Assembly: GCF_001723175.1 (NCBI RefSeq)
Contig: NC_064650.1
Span: 4,898,001 to 4,962,000, forward strand
From: Penicillium oxalicum
Taxonomy: Eukaryota > Ascomycota > Eurotiomycetes > Eurotiales > Aspergillaceae
DNA: 64,000 bases
Direction of reading: 5' to 3'
Under the pieces are notes generated by a model that had not been told where the DNA came from, ran no database searches, and saw nothing but the letters and a program-made list of their open reading frames with translations. Shown here in pieces: positions 24,801 through 36,500 of the stretch. Each line of letters opens with the position of its first letter. Position 1 is the first letter of the stretch. The position numbers and the translations under genes were made by a program.

Positions 24801-26111
24801 GGACTGGAAAGCACCTCAAGGCGGAGCGGACATGGCTGGTCGAGGATTTGCAGGATCTTGCAGCAGAGAAGTCCGTTCGGGTCACGATCCTAAGGTAAGG
24901 GGAGAGCGTTATTTCGAAAAGAGTCGCCCTTTTGGCCCACTTTCATATGTACTGACTTGCTCTTCAGTGGCGATGTGAACCTGGCTGCAGTGGGTCAATT
25001 CTATTCCAACCCGAAATTGGACATTCCGAAAGACCGCGACTATCGATACATGCCCAATGTCATTGCGTCCGCTATTGCCAATGTGCCCGAGAGTGAGATC
25101 ATTTCGGATCTGCTCAACAAGCGCAACACAGTCCACCATATGGACTCTAATACAGATGAGGATGTCATTCCCATTTTCGAGCAAGATGTTGACGGCAAAG
25201 TGCGTAATAACAAACGGCTTCTTCCCCGACGCAACTGGTGCTCCATTCGAGAATATCACCCTGGAGCTACACCACTCAGTACGCCCGAGTCGGAAGAGGT
25301 GTTGACTCCCGAGCCTCGCCCAGGCAAGCTCAAACGTACATTGTCACTGGGAAGAGGGGATAGAGGCCCGGGGAGCAAGCCCGGTGGTCTGTTCCGGCGA
25401 CTTTCCTCACGGGGAGCACCGCCCACACGCACCATGAGTTTCGGACGTGCCGCGGGGGTCACCGGACGACGGGCAAGCGTTGATGCGTATGTCCCTCGAC
25501 CACATGAGAATGCTGACAGCTATTTCCCTGGTGGCCCCCAGGAAACTCCTAGACCCGGCCCCTTTCACCGACGACCCACCAGCCTCAGTCTCAAAGCCAA
25601 CAAACGCGGAGCAAAGGCGCAAGGTGATGACGGAGCGGGAGCTCTGGTCAACTTGGAAGGCGGTCTCGCGATCACCATGAACCTTGAGGTCAGCCCACGA
25701 GATCCAGCGGGCATTACAGCACCCTATAAGCTCCTGGTGCCAGCGCTGTACTACGAGGGAACCGAGTACGACCCTGAACCAACGCCAGTGGTAAAAGGTT
25801 GGCGCAAGTGGCTTCGTATGCCACGACGAAGAAAAGAGAAGACAGATGACGAGGACTTTGATTATGATGACGAGGATGCCGACGATTACGAAGACCATGA
25901 CACGATCAATAATACCCGCGCAAATGCTGCCACAACTCATCCTCATTACGAGGCATACCCGGACAGCGATGAGGAAATGGGTGAATTCGCCTCACACCGC
26001 ATAGCTCCTCCCCCCATGGCCCATCCGAATGATGAATCGGACAACGATGAGGAGGAAGATTACGACGATGACTATCGTCGTCCTCGGAAGAAGTGGTTTG
26101 GTGTGATTTAA
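21850..26111 (+). CDS. PhoD-like phosphatase domain protein (metallophosphatase), five exons
   Basis: The exons are 21850-23110, 23174-24447, 24509-24634, 24692-24894 and 24968-26111, giving about 1335 residues. About 400 N-terminal residues are Ser/Asn/Gln-rich and look disordered, with a short Ala-rich helix. The PhoD-like region holds HVMIGGGDQIFND, WNDHEIFEGFGSYHDEF and SGDVNLAAVGQFYS, whose Asp/Asn/His residues fit metal ligands of this fold. The C-terminus is very acidic with a basic end (RRPRKKWFGVI). Fungal relatives are cytosolic or peripheral and mostly uncharacterised, so the substrate is unknown. Intron 2 (24448-24508) has a GC donor (CAG|GCAAGT); intron 3 (24635-24691) is 57 nt, stop-free and a multiple of three. 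The ATG at 21850 was preferred; an in-frame ATG at 21814 adds 12 residues. Confidence 0.88.
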
Positions 26112-27514
26112 TGTTTATGTACACTAGAGACTCGTGATGATTCGTTTGTGAGCGACTTTGAACCAGTACAAATGCTATTATTATCCTTGCTTTTTTGTAT
26201 ATCTCTCTCTTTGGTACGTGAATTGTATCGGACGATCGCTCGCATCAAATCCCTCGGATACATAAAACCTGAGAAACTACATGACTTCGTTTGGTTAGTA
26301 GTGAGCCTGGAGCACACCGGTGTAGTGCCCCACCGCTCGCAGAGCAACCCGTGGGAAAAGTAAGGCGGTAAGTGGATGGCGTGATTCCGCAGAATAATTT
26401 ACCGACGATAAGCGATAAGCGGATTAACAGACTAGAACCCGGAAAAGGGCTCGAGAAGGCAGATTGCCAGGTAGCCGACTTTCACATACTGCCAAGGCCG
26501 ATGAGATCCAGTACACGTGCTTCTGGGTTTCTAGATCGATTCAATATTCAACATTGACACTAGGTTTCCCCTCTTGAACCTCCAGAGCGAGACCGTGGAG
26601 CTTTTAGATATGAATAAATAGATTGCACAAAGGCACTGTGTGGGCGAGAACAGCCTCGGTGCACGGCACGGTGGCGTTTGATAATCCGATGCTTCGGGCT
26701 ATACGGCAAGTAGCTTCTATGACAACTCCCTCAGATGGAGATTAGTTATGCAATGGCTCTTCCCCATGGTCTCGATCGGGTTCTGACATCAGCATTGGCC
26801 AAGCACTAAATGAGATGTGCACTGGAGCAGTGAGGTATGGAGTTATGTACGTAGCATTGACATTGCAGGTTCAGCATCCACGTACCTGAGGCGCACGAGT
26901 TACTCAGGCCACCGCAGTCGAGACCGGATCACGTGCTGTTGCTTAGAAAGCGAGGGTCTCGATGCGGGCAACTGAATAATGCGGTGCTGTATTAATCTGT
27001 AATCTACTAACGAAGGATACTCTGTCATGTCATGTATTCTGTCAGATTGATCGAAAGATTGGCCCTCGATCGGCATCGGAATCGCCCCGATGAGCTGTCA
27101 CAGTAAGTTATGATCATGTGGGTGATTCACTCATACCGCAAAAAGAGTCTGCGCTGGTGCGGAAAGAGACAGAAGTGTTCTTCAACTTCTCATCAATTTG
27201 TATCTCATCATCCCAAAGACCCCACCAGATCCCGTTTCCTTGGCCTTCCAGGACCCAGGACCCAAATCGAGAACTTTCCCCTTCGCACCTACAAATATTA
27301 GTCCACCATCTCCTCCTTTTCTACACTTTTTCCCAGCAATACCTTCAAGCTGTTCTCCTCTACTTTCCGTCGTTTCCCCGCCGCCCTCCGATCCTTCGGA
27401 TTCACTGCTGCCGCGGCCTCATCGACTCTGCACCAACAGTCTCCCCCTCCTGCCTCGGTACTTAAGCAACCTTTAACGACGCCCACGCGCGTCAATCCTC
27501 CAAACTCCGCCAGA
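26112..27514. other. Intergenic region upstream of thioredoxin reductase
   Basis: PhoD 3' region and TRR1 promoter. About 27200-27480 is markedly C/T-rich, typical of the leader of a strongly expressed fungal gene. No other gene was seen. Confidence 0.6.
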
Positions 27515-28725
27515 ATGGTGCACACAAACGTCGTTAGTAAGTGATGTGTGATCTTTTTGCAACGAATTCCCATGCAGTCTCGTCAGCAATCTATAGTTGC
27601 TGACCGTTGTCTTTTTTCCCTCCCCGCGCAGTCATCGGCTCCGGCCCTGGCGCCCACACGGCTGCCATCTATCTTTCTCGCGCCGAGCTCGAGCCTGTTC
27701 TCTATGAGGGTATGCTCGCCAACGGCACTGCCGCCGGTGGCCAATTGACCACCACCACTGACGTCGAGAACTTCCCCGGTTTCCCCGACGGTATCGGCGG
27801 TTCCGAGTTGATGGACAAGATGCGCGCCCAATCCGAGCGTTTCGGTACCAAAATCATCACTGAGACCATTTCCAAGCTGGATCTGTCTCAGCGACCTTTC
27901 AAGATGTGGACTGAGTGGAACGACGGTCCCGACAGTGAGCCTGCACACACTGCCGACGCCGTGATCATCGCCACTGGCGCCAACGCCCGTCGCTTGAACT
28001 TGCCTGGCGAGGAGAAGTACTGGCAGAACGGCATCAGCGCGTGTGCTGTCTGTGACGGCGCTGTGCCCATCTTCCGCAACAAGCCTCTTTACGTGATTGG
28101 TGGTGGTGATTCCGCTGCCGAGGAGGCCATGTTCCTGGCTAAGTACGGTAGCCACGTTACCGTCCTTGTCCGCCGTGACAAGCTGCGCGCTTCCAAAGTC
28201 ATGGCCGACCGCCTGCTCAAGCACCCCAAGTGCACAGTCCGCTTCAACACTGTTGCCACCGAGGTCCTCGGTGAAGATAAGCCCAACGGCCTCATGACCC
28301 ACCTGCGTGTGAAGAGCACCACTGACGACAAGGAGGAGGTTGTCGAGGCCAACGGTCTCTTCTACGCTGTCGGACATGACCCCGCGAACGCTCTGGTCAA
28401 GGGTCAGCTTAAGCTCGATGAGGATGGCTACATCGTCACCCAGCCCGGTACCAGCCTCACCAGCATCGAAGGTGTCTTCGCTTGCGGCGATGTTCAGGAC
28501 AAGCGCTATCGCCAGGCTATCACCAGTGCTGGTAAGTACCGAATTGTTTGAATACATCGATTTTGCGATGGTTCTTGTCTTTCACATTGGAAATATATCA
28601 AACTAACGTATCCATCTCAACCAGGCTCTGGCTGCGTTGCCGCTCTTGAGGCTGAGAAGTACCTTGCCGACCTTGACGTTTCTCATCAGGAAGTCAACGG
28701 CGCCAAGGCTGCTCCCGTTCTCTAA
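27515..28725 (+). CDS. TRR1: Thioredoxin reductase (NADPH, low-Mr type)
   Basis: The exons are 27515-27536, 27632-28531 and 28625-28725, with introns at 27537-27631 and 28532-28624, giving 340 residues. FAD-binding GSGPGA lies at residues 10-15. The redox pair is CAVC at 145-148, followed by the NADPH-binding GGGDSAAEEA. Near the end EGVFACGDVQD positions the flavin. Length and motif order match fungal Trr1/TrxB rather than larger mammalian selenoenzymes. It reduces oxidised thioredoxin with NADPH, feeding peroxiredoxins and ribonucleotide reductase in the cytosol. Codon use is strongly GC-ending and the leader is pyrimidine-rich, both suggesting high expression. Gliotoxin-type oxidases are relatives, but nothing around suggests a dithiolopiperazine cluster. 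Confidence 0.96.
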
Positions 28726-29687
28726 ACATCTTTCTCCCTCGACCCATTTTCCTTCACTTTATATAGATCCCCCCTCATAACCATCTTTCCTTCCCTCTCC
28801 GACCCCCTTGGGCTTCATCAAGCTCTATGATTGCGATGCACTTTCAGCACACAGCGTTTTGGATACACCAGTGCGCATGCCAACTTCTATATAGACTTTG
28901 CCGCATTAGATTTTCTACCATTTTCAGACACCCCTTTATGATCCTTCTATCCGTCTCAGTTGTATTTCCTTCTACTTTCTCGTTTTGTTGCCGTCTGTGG
29001 ATCTTGTGTAAACCCGTCAAGGAAAATTGTGTCAGATACGTAAATTGAATGTTTTTAGCATTCCGGCATGGATCATTCTCACTCCAGGATTTCAACCGGG
29101 CCACGGCTCAATTTCTGTGGCTCAGCCCGGAGCCTAAATATACAGCCATAGGTCGAGAGAGCAAGAATCCAGAAAATCCACTTCATCTCAATCAGAAGCT
29201 CCTTGTCCTACATGTCTCCAATCTCCTAGAAGAACATAAAGCTAGCACTGGTGCCCTAAGGTTCACAGCCGAGGTACCAAAGTATCTAAATATTCTTCAT
29301 TTGACAGGTTGAACCCAGGTCTTAATTGAGTAGTTTATCATACTAGATATCGTGCTAACGTAGACTGCATGTGTTTCCTTTGATGTACCTAGGTAGTGAG
29401 GAGGTAAAGTAATCAGTGGTCTTGGCAAACATGAAGCACTTTCGCCGTCAGGGGTTCGGCGTCAAATCGCACAGGGTGTTTTTCGAGCTCCAAATATGGC
29501 ATTATCCTGCAGTCTTCTGCCTTCCCCAACCTCTCTCGATCTGACAAGCTTTCATCACTCCTGTCCGACTCTTCTCACCACACATATCGCTTCAACCACT
29601 CCCTTAGCTGTATCAGCCGCTCACGAACCCGTTGGATGACAAGGGGGTGCGATCGACACCTTATCCCGATTTACAATTGGCAGCTAA
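28726..29687. other. Intergenic region between TRR1 and the APH-like gene
   Basis: T/C-rich TRR1 3' region to about 29050, then AT-richer sequence with short frames only. No gene is called. Confidence 0.55.
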
Positions 29688-30659
29688 TTGGTGGCCTTTG
29701 TCTTCCTTGTTGTCATGAGAACTTGGTATATACCTCGCTGCCTTCTGCCAGACTTTACATGGAAGGAAAACAACGTTCGGTCGATCGCGAACGAAATACC
29801 ACCCACGCCTCGGCCGACACATTCCTTGCTGCGTCGACTCTGGGGCATTTTGCACAAATATATGCGACGATTCTCTCGGTCTTATTGCAGCTGGGTTGGG
29901 ATCGCTTACGACAACCAAATTGCTCAGCTTCCGTTTGGACTGATTCTGAAATGGTCTGATAGCACTAGACTGGAAGAGGTGCTAGCTATGCAGGTAGCTA
30001 GAGCAGCTGGCTTCCCGGTTCCAAGAGCGATTTGCTATAGAGACCATCCAGATACTCCACATGCTCCTGTCTCAATATTGATGGCTCGCTTACCTGGTAA
30101 CGAATTAGGCCAAGTGTATGAAACACTGAGTAGTGAAGACAAAAAGTCGGTCTTAAAAGGGCTCAAAACCTACTTAGAGGCGATGCGTGGATGGACAAAC
30201 CCGTGGGGTGGAAAGAGAATCTGCTCTCTGTTAGGTACTTCGATTAGGAGCGTTCGCATTCCTAACCACTTTGCTGGTCCATTTGAGTCCGAGGAAGAAT
30301 TTAACGAATATCTTATCCGAACTTCTTGGTCGGGTGGTTTCTCGTCCGAATCGGCATACAATAATGCACTGAGCCTTGCTAAAGGTATAGACAAGATGTC
30401 ACATCGTATTGTCTTTACCCACAGCGATCTTAAACCACATAATATCCTTGTCAGTGGGAGCCGGATCACAGGCTTTCTAGACTGGGAATCGGCAGGTTGG
30501 TACCCTGACTATTGGGATTTCACCACAGCATTGAGATTCACACGGGAGGAATTTTGGTGGTACAGCTTCGTGATGGGCCTAGGTGGTGGCGCGTATTTGG
30601 CGGAGTTGGAATGTGAACGTGCATTGACTTCTCTAACAAGTGCTTCATACTACTGGTGA
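29688..30659 (+). CDS. Aminoglycoside-phosphotransferase-fold (APH) kinase-like protein
   Basis: A single open frame of 323 residues ending in TGA. The catalytic loop HSDLKPHNIL lies near residue 245 and the metal-binding DWESAGWYPDYWDF follows about 20 residues later. An N-lobe strand with LPFGLILKWSD supplies the probable ATP-binding Lys. A small-molecule kinase fold is therefore clear, but the substrate is unknown; such genes are numerous in Eurotiales and rarely studied. The first 60-70 residues are hydrophobic/basic and do not belong to the fold, so the true start may be later (an internal Met at 29715) or an upstream exon may be missing. It sits at the left edge of an AT-rich, gene-poor stretch. 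Confidence 0.8.
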   Translation: MVAFVFLVVMRTWYIPRCLLPDFTWKENNVRSIANEIPPTPRPTHSLLRRLWGILHKYMRRFSRSYCSWVGIAYDNQIAQLPFGLILKWSDSTRLEEVLAMQVARAAGFPVPRAICYRDHPDTPHAPVSILMARLPGNELGQVYETLSSEDKKSVLKGLKTYLEAMRGWTNPWGGKRICSLLGTSIRSVRIPNHFAGPFESEEEFNEYLIRTSWSGGFSSESAYNNALSLAKGIDKMSHRIVFTHSDLKPHNILVSGSRITGFLDWESAGWYPDYWDFTTALRFTREEFWWYSFVMGLGGGAYLAELECERALTSLTSASYYW

Positions 30660-31480
30660 TTCTCCGCTAGGCTCTTGGTTTGATTGTACTCCTCTTTCCT
30701 CTTGTACTTTTTTTTGTACGAATGATTGCGCAACTCACTACTATCAATCATGTGCTCAAGAGATGTAGATCTACGTTTCAGACAGGCTAGAACCACTGCC
30801 GAGAGAGGGGCCTTTGCTACCTAAAATTGTAAACCTATTAAAACCTACTGGAAACAATCCTTGCCTTCGTGAGGCAAGTAATCGTTAACCTGGGTCTGCG
30901 ATACCATACGTGTGGTAGGGCATTAGAAATGATATCACTTAACTACGTGATCAAGCCACAGCATACAGCTCGATCCTCTGGCCGAGAAGTGGCGCATATT
31001 AAAGGGCGATTATTGGCCAGGAACAGTCGTCGATCACACTCTCTGGTTCGCCTACAAGTCGTCAGAATCAATCTTCTAGGCGACAAATGACTGGGCCTAT
31101 TTCTTGGCCCCAACCACAAGTTTAGTTAGCTGCCTTTCAGGCATGGGCATGGTTTGTACGACGCACTGTACTCATTATAATACCTAGTGTCTGACCATAC
31201 TGTAGCGCCCTCCATAGAAGCGCGCGCGAAAAATGCTAAGTTCAAGGACCTTCCAATGCCTCTTTTGCCTATACATTGAGGCCATAAATAGAATCAAATT
31301 GATATTACAAGCATCCTATTAGTGATTGATTAGGCCGAGAAAGCAATCAACATAGGGTATAAAGGGAAGCTACCTTGACTTTGGATCTGCCGGTTTACAA
31401 GCAGCAGCCTCATAGTCTACAACAATCGACTTCAAAATTCCATTGCTTTCTGGTTTATCAGTAACCAACTTCTTCCAGAC
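30660..31480. other. AT-rich intergenic stretch
   Basis: Noticeably richer in A/T than the flanking housekeeping genes. There are only short frames, no repeat ends and no tRNA-like element. Confidence 0.5.
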
Positions 31481-31978
31481 ATGTCCCTTGCAAATCTGAA
31501 AGTCAATGGGCTTTACATCATCTTATTCATCAGAAATCACCCCCCAATACAGAATGATTTCCACTGGGGTCTTTACTTTCATCGTCATCCCGATAGTGGT
31601 GGCACAAAGTATCATATCAAGCAGCAAGGTAGTGGCTGGATACCCGACCATGGGCCTAATGCGGAGGTGCTCAAGTCCTTCCTTCTTGTTGGGCTTTTCA
31701 GAATCGCTCATGTCCCAAGTAGATGGGAAGGCCTTTTGGATCAGACCATCAGGATATACGATAGCCAGCTGAACGCTCCAGGCATCACCTGCCGAGTCTG
31801 GGTCCTATGGGTGCTGGCCCTTCTGCAAAAGTCTATCAATGGACAGACAATCCTGAAATGCAGTAATTTAAATGCACTGGAGATCGAAGTTAAGAATTGG
31901 GGAAATGCAAATGCCAGGGGTGCTGCAGACAATATCCAACCAAGACCAGTTACAACATCGGCTATGTGTGGACTCTAA
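31481..31978 (+). CDS. Small hypothetical protein of an uncharacterised fungal family
   Basis: An intron-free frame of 165 residues. Composition and spacing look like a real globular protein: DFHWGLYFH, then GGTKYHIK, GSGWIPDHG, LKSFLLVGLFRIA, TIRIYDSQLN and ITCRVWVLWVLALLQ, ending in QPRPVTTSAMCGL. I recall this arrangement from unnamed fungal proteins but know no function. Tryptophan and histidine are conserved-looking, and there is no signal peptide or strong membrane segment. It lies alone in an AT-rich stretch between the APH-like gene and LSD1, consistent with an accessory gene. No function is proposed. Confidence 0.6.
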   Translation: MSLANLKVNGLYIILFIRNHPPIQNDFHWGLYFHRHPDSGGTKYHIKQQGSGWIPDHGPNAEVLKSFLLVGLFRIAHVPSRWEGLLDQTIRIYDSQLNAPGITCRVWVLWVLALLQKSINGQTILKCSNLNALEIEVKNWGNANARGAADNIQPRPVTTSAMCGL

Positions 31979-33553
31979 GTCACTTTTTGAAAGGTAAGCT
32001 TAGTGTTGCACTGTCTTGATTTGAATGACCCACAACTTATTCTAAGCAGTTCAACAGGCCTTTAAGCAGTCAGAGGATCCGATAACGAAACGGCATCGCA
32101 AATGTTGTGATAACTTGGGTCTTAGAACCCTTTTCTTGATTGAGTGATGTACTTGACAGCAGAATAAAGTACGGTTTCCAATTTGCGCCAGTGAAATTTG
32201 TTTTAGGTCATGAACTTATTCGTGAGCTTACTTCATTTGAGAAAGTATGGTAATAGTCAAGAGACAGCGAGACTATTTGAAGAGGAAATGCAGATAGGTG
32301 GGGGTGCCTAAATCGTTAACCCCTTGTTTTGCTTGGGCATCAGCGATGCTCCTTCCAAGGGAATACGCAATTGATTTAATAAGCTACAGTGGTGCTAAGT
32401 AGTGCGGAATTAGTTATATACGAGGTATTCACATCTCAGGGCCTAGCAAAACCATGACAGACCCTTTTGTTATTGTTCCCGATACTATTGGGAGCATTTA
32501 TTTAACATGGCCGGACGAATCAAACTGCATCTTTCCCAAGTATTTCTGTATTCATGCACCTCTTTGTGAGTAGGCACACTACCATCTTCATATATTATTT
32601 CAGGTTCGGTCTGTTATAAACTACCCCTGTCTTATTTCCGAGTACCTCTTAGTATTGTGCAGCTCCACGGGTAATGGCTATTCCATAGCTTCTTTGTATT
32701 CTATCCTTATTATGGCCTTATTGTAGAGAGTGGTCGTGAGAGGGTAATACATTCATGTTGTTTTGTTAAGTTCGAAGAAGGCAAACTGAAACGACCGTCT
32801 TCCTTTGACTTATAAGGGCGATTTGGAGCTATCAAACACGTGAGCAACTTATGATAATAGCTTAGTTCAAGGTACATACCGTCATAATTTGAGTCTGCAA
32901 GTTGTAGTGTACGCAGGTAAGTATCTTTAAGCCTAGCGAAATAAGAAACATCCATATTAAGCGAATAGACGCTATCCACAGGGCTTGTTAGTGCTTGGTA
33001 GCTGTGCGGGATTAATACTGCCAAAATAATTTAGACATGCTTGCTTCAAATTGCTATTGTCTCATGCACATTACCCAGGCTCTAATTAATTAGGCGTGAA
33101 CGAAAACGAGCCCGATCACTAAATGTTCCAGAAGGTCTCTATCAATCTCAGCTTACAAGCTCCAAAACTTAGTTGTACATGTATGTAGATGAACACCAAT
33201 GGAAGAAGAGAAGGTCAACACATCGGGCTGAAAGCCAAGGCGCAGTGGTCGGTGGGGGCCAGAGTGAAAGAAAGGGGGCGGAGATGGGCGCAAGATAGAG
33301 GAGTGGAGGGGAGGGAAGAAGAAGAAGCAAAGACGTTGAAATGGCGAGGTCGGATCTTTTATGTCAAGGCTACTACGGAGGAGGTTACATGACAGTGTAT
33401 TAGGGCGCTAGTCCAGGAACGGTAAAACTAACCGCATGTAGTAAATTATAGGTCCCAATATTACAAGAAAAAATTATTCAATTGCTCGAAGATGAGAATG
33501 AGAATTACGAGCAATGATGGCTACAAGAATCCCGGAAACTAGACCAAGGCGAC
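31979..33553. other. AT-rich intergenic stretch downstream of LSD1 homologue
   Basis: AT-rich to about 33150, then a short purine-rich patch (33190-33330). A 104-residue minus-strand frame at 32710-33024 has a partly protein-like N-terminal half but no support beyond that. No gene is called. Confidence 0.5.
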
Positions 33554-36500
33554 CTAGTTCAAGGAAGCAGAGTTCGACGGCACTTGCCAACTCTCAATGG
33601 GATTCTCGGCACACCACTTGGCCTTGACCTCCAATGATCGCCGATTCCATTCAGCGGCTACCGCCTTGAATTTCTCCAGGGCTTCCTCGCTCGCCGTTCG
33701 GTTGGCGTCGACTTGGTCCATGTAGGGCTGCTTCTGCTCCTGAGGAGCATTTCGCCACATCAAGCCAAGCGCCGCACGAACGTCGTCTCGGGACGCCTTT
33801 GCATTGGGGTTATTGGAGGCCACCCGCCGCGCGTTGTCACACTGTTCCTTGCATTTGGTCCAAAAGTCCTTCTGATACAACAAGAAGGGGTTTCGCCCCA
33901 CCTTGGCCGGGGGTGATGGGGTAGGACCCAGTTTGGCGTAAATGGCTGCCCACATGGCCTGTTCATATGCCTTCTGGCGGTGCTTGTCGGTAGCACTCGG
34001 AAGGCAAGACGGGGCAACTGAGATCGAGGGTTTCGGCGTATCCGTCCTGGTATTCCCTCTCGGTGGCGAAGCCCCATTAAAGATAGGTTTGTCAGGGACA
34101 AGGGGCTGAGGAATCTGAACGCGGCCGACGGTGGCCTCAATCACCTCTGCTGCCGCTCGTAGGCCCGACAGATACGCTCCATGCACGGTTGCGGGATGAG
34201 TTCCGCAGGTAGCCTCACCGGCAAAGTGCAGATTGCCAACCGGACGAGCCATCGTTTCGTAATCTTCAAGGTGAGCGCCTGCGGCAACGAAAGAGTAGCT
34301 CCCTCGCGTAAACGGATCGGACGCCCATCTGGTGACAACGGTCTCGAGGGGATCAGGGACGACCGTGTGTTTGAAGACATTCCGCAACTGCCCTGTAACT
34401 TCGGTGATAATCTCGGCATCTGTGATTTTCTCAGCTTGATGCGCTGCATCGCCCGCCATAAGCCCGACCAGCACTGGCAGCCCCGTTGTTCTGATACAAT
34501 TCCAGAACAGGTAGAAACGGCCGCGATTTGTCGCATAATCTGCCTGATTCATGCTCTCGACGTCATCTGGCGTGCGAAGAAGTCCGAAAAAGTCGCGCTC
34601 AACATCCCAGAAAGGCTCATCAAAAACAAGGATGACCTTGTTCAAGAGGCCGAACCCCAAACGGTCGACTGCGCTCTGCTTCCAATTTGGGAGCGGCGGG
34701 TCAAACTCGACAGTCCGGTGTTGAAGTGTACCCAGCGAGCCAGTGTACACAACATGATCTCCCACGAATTTTTCGCCATTGTCACAGTGGACAGTTGCCT
34801 TGGTGTTGCCTTCAGCATTTGCATCGTACGAGATTTTGGTCACCGTCTTATTGGTCCGCACATCCAGCTTATCAGGTACTGAATACAAGCCATAGGGCAA
34901 TTGGTTGTAACCACCCACAACCATCGAATGTAGGCCCTCGAACTCATTCCCGGAATCCTGGTCCGCTAGGGTCAGACTGAGCTTCTTAGGGTTTGCAGCA
35001 AATGAATACTCCAGATTTGCAAAGTGCCAATTGAGAAGACGCATGTCTTTGGGTGTGAGAGGAAGCATTTCCCGATATTGATTGACTCCCTCGTCCATAA
35101 CAGCACCGAGATTCTGCGCCTCGCTCTCATGAGCGACTCGATCTAAATGGAGGTTGTCACTAGGATCGAAGCCGGCGTTTAAATCCCAGCCTGCAGCTTG
35201 AGCAGCCGACGCTGCGACCAGATCATCGGCTTCACTTTCAGGTTCCCTACCTGTGAGAGGCATCGATGCCTGACTCCCTGTTTTGTGGCCGACTCCACGA
35301 CGTCGCCGGATGTGCTTTGTGGGGACTAGCAAATCTGTAGTCCCTGCCGCTCTGGCCTCCTCCCATTGTCGTACTGTAATACCGTCGTCAATCGTCGTCT
35401 CCCTGCCATTGTCTATCATTTCATGATCGCCCTCTGCGGTTTGTCGAACGAGCTTTTTGTGACGATAGCCGAAGGCGCGCTCTGAGATGTCCTGATACAG
35501 CTTGTTGACCATCTCATCCTGATTATTGGGTACGGGGGATCCGTCAAAGTCATAGATTGTGGAAAGGTCGTGGAGGAAATGGTGATGAAGTGCCAATTGA
35601 CCACGAACAATCTGATCGAGGGGGTTGCCACGGTCAAAGCCGATGATTATTTGAGCACCCATTTCGACTTTCGGCGCCAGCCCTGGTGGCAACGAATCGG
35701 TTCGAAGGCTGCGAAGTGGGTGAGAATAAACGCGACCGCCAATTCTTGGGCGCCCTTCAACCACAACAACCCTCGGCTCAGTGTCTGAGTCCCGATAGTG
35801 CTTGAAAAGCCCCTCTAGCTGCCGAGCACATCCAAGACCTCCGACGCCAGCACCAACAACGAGGATAACGGGACCTTCCTTTCGACGTCCTCGCCGGGGA
35901 GGCACGAGTGGAAGAGGGACTTCCACGCAACCAAAATTGATGTATCCGTGGCGCGCTAGCCAGTCATACGCGAATGCAGCCAAATTCATCCAACGGTAGT
36001 CTTTTGCACAACCCAATGCCTCTTCTCGGCTAACGCTGACCATCGGATTACGCGTCCATAGACGAAGGATGCCATTTCGAATGTTCAGATAGACGGTTAC
36101 GTGCATGTGGCAGAGATGGTCTTGGAGAAGCGCTTGTTCGTTCTCATGCAATGCATACGGATCAAGTCGAGATGCATAAGCAGCAGCTACGCACTGCTGG
36201 CCGTACACCGTCGGCGTCAACTTGGCTGGGATGGATGAGCGGGGTCGACATCTGGATACACCGATATTCTTTCTCTCTGCCTCACTGAGATTGGAGAGTG
36301 CTGGAGGGGTGTGGATAGAGTCGGCCGGCGTAGATGGGGGTGTTGAAGATTTTCCAGGCTCAAAAGATGAGGAGACTGAGGTTGACGTGGCGGAGGCATG
36401 CAAGGACTGCGAGACAGCCCTCAAGTGGAATCCTGAGGTGTCATAATCTCTGTGTGAGCCCTTAGACACAGAGTTATGCGAGAAGGTTTCATCTCCACAC

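Noticed and set aside
27583..28557. 324-codon open frame antisense to thioredoxin reductase
   Set aside because: It mirrors the strongly biased codons of TRR1 on the other strand; its translation has no family features.
32710..33024. 104-codon minus-strand frame with a plausible N-terminal half and a GTATGT donor inside
   Set aside because: No further exon could be joined and no family is recognised; it may be a gene relic, but evidence is too thin to annotate.
33189..33392. 67-codon plus-strand frame rich in Arg, Glu and Gly
   Set aside because: It reflects a purine-rich low-complexity patch rather than a protein.
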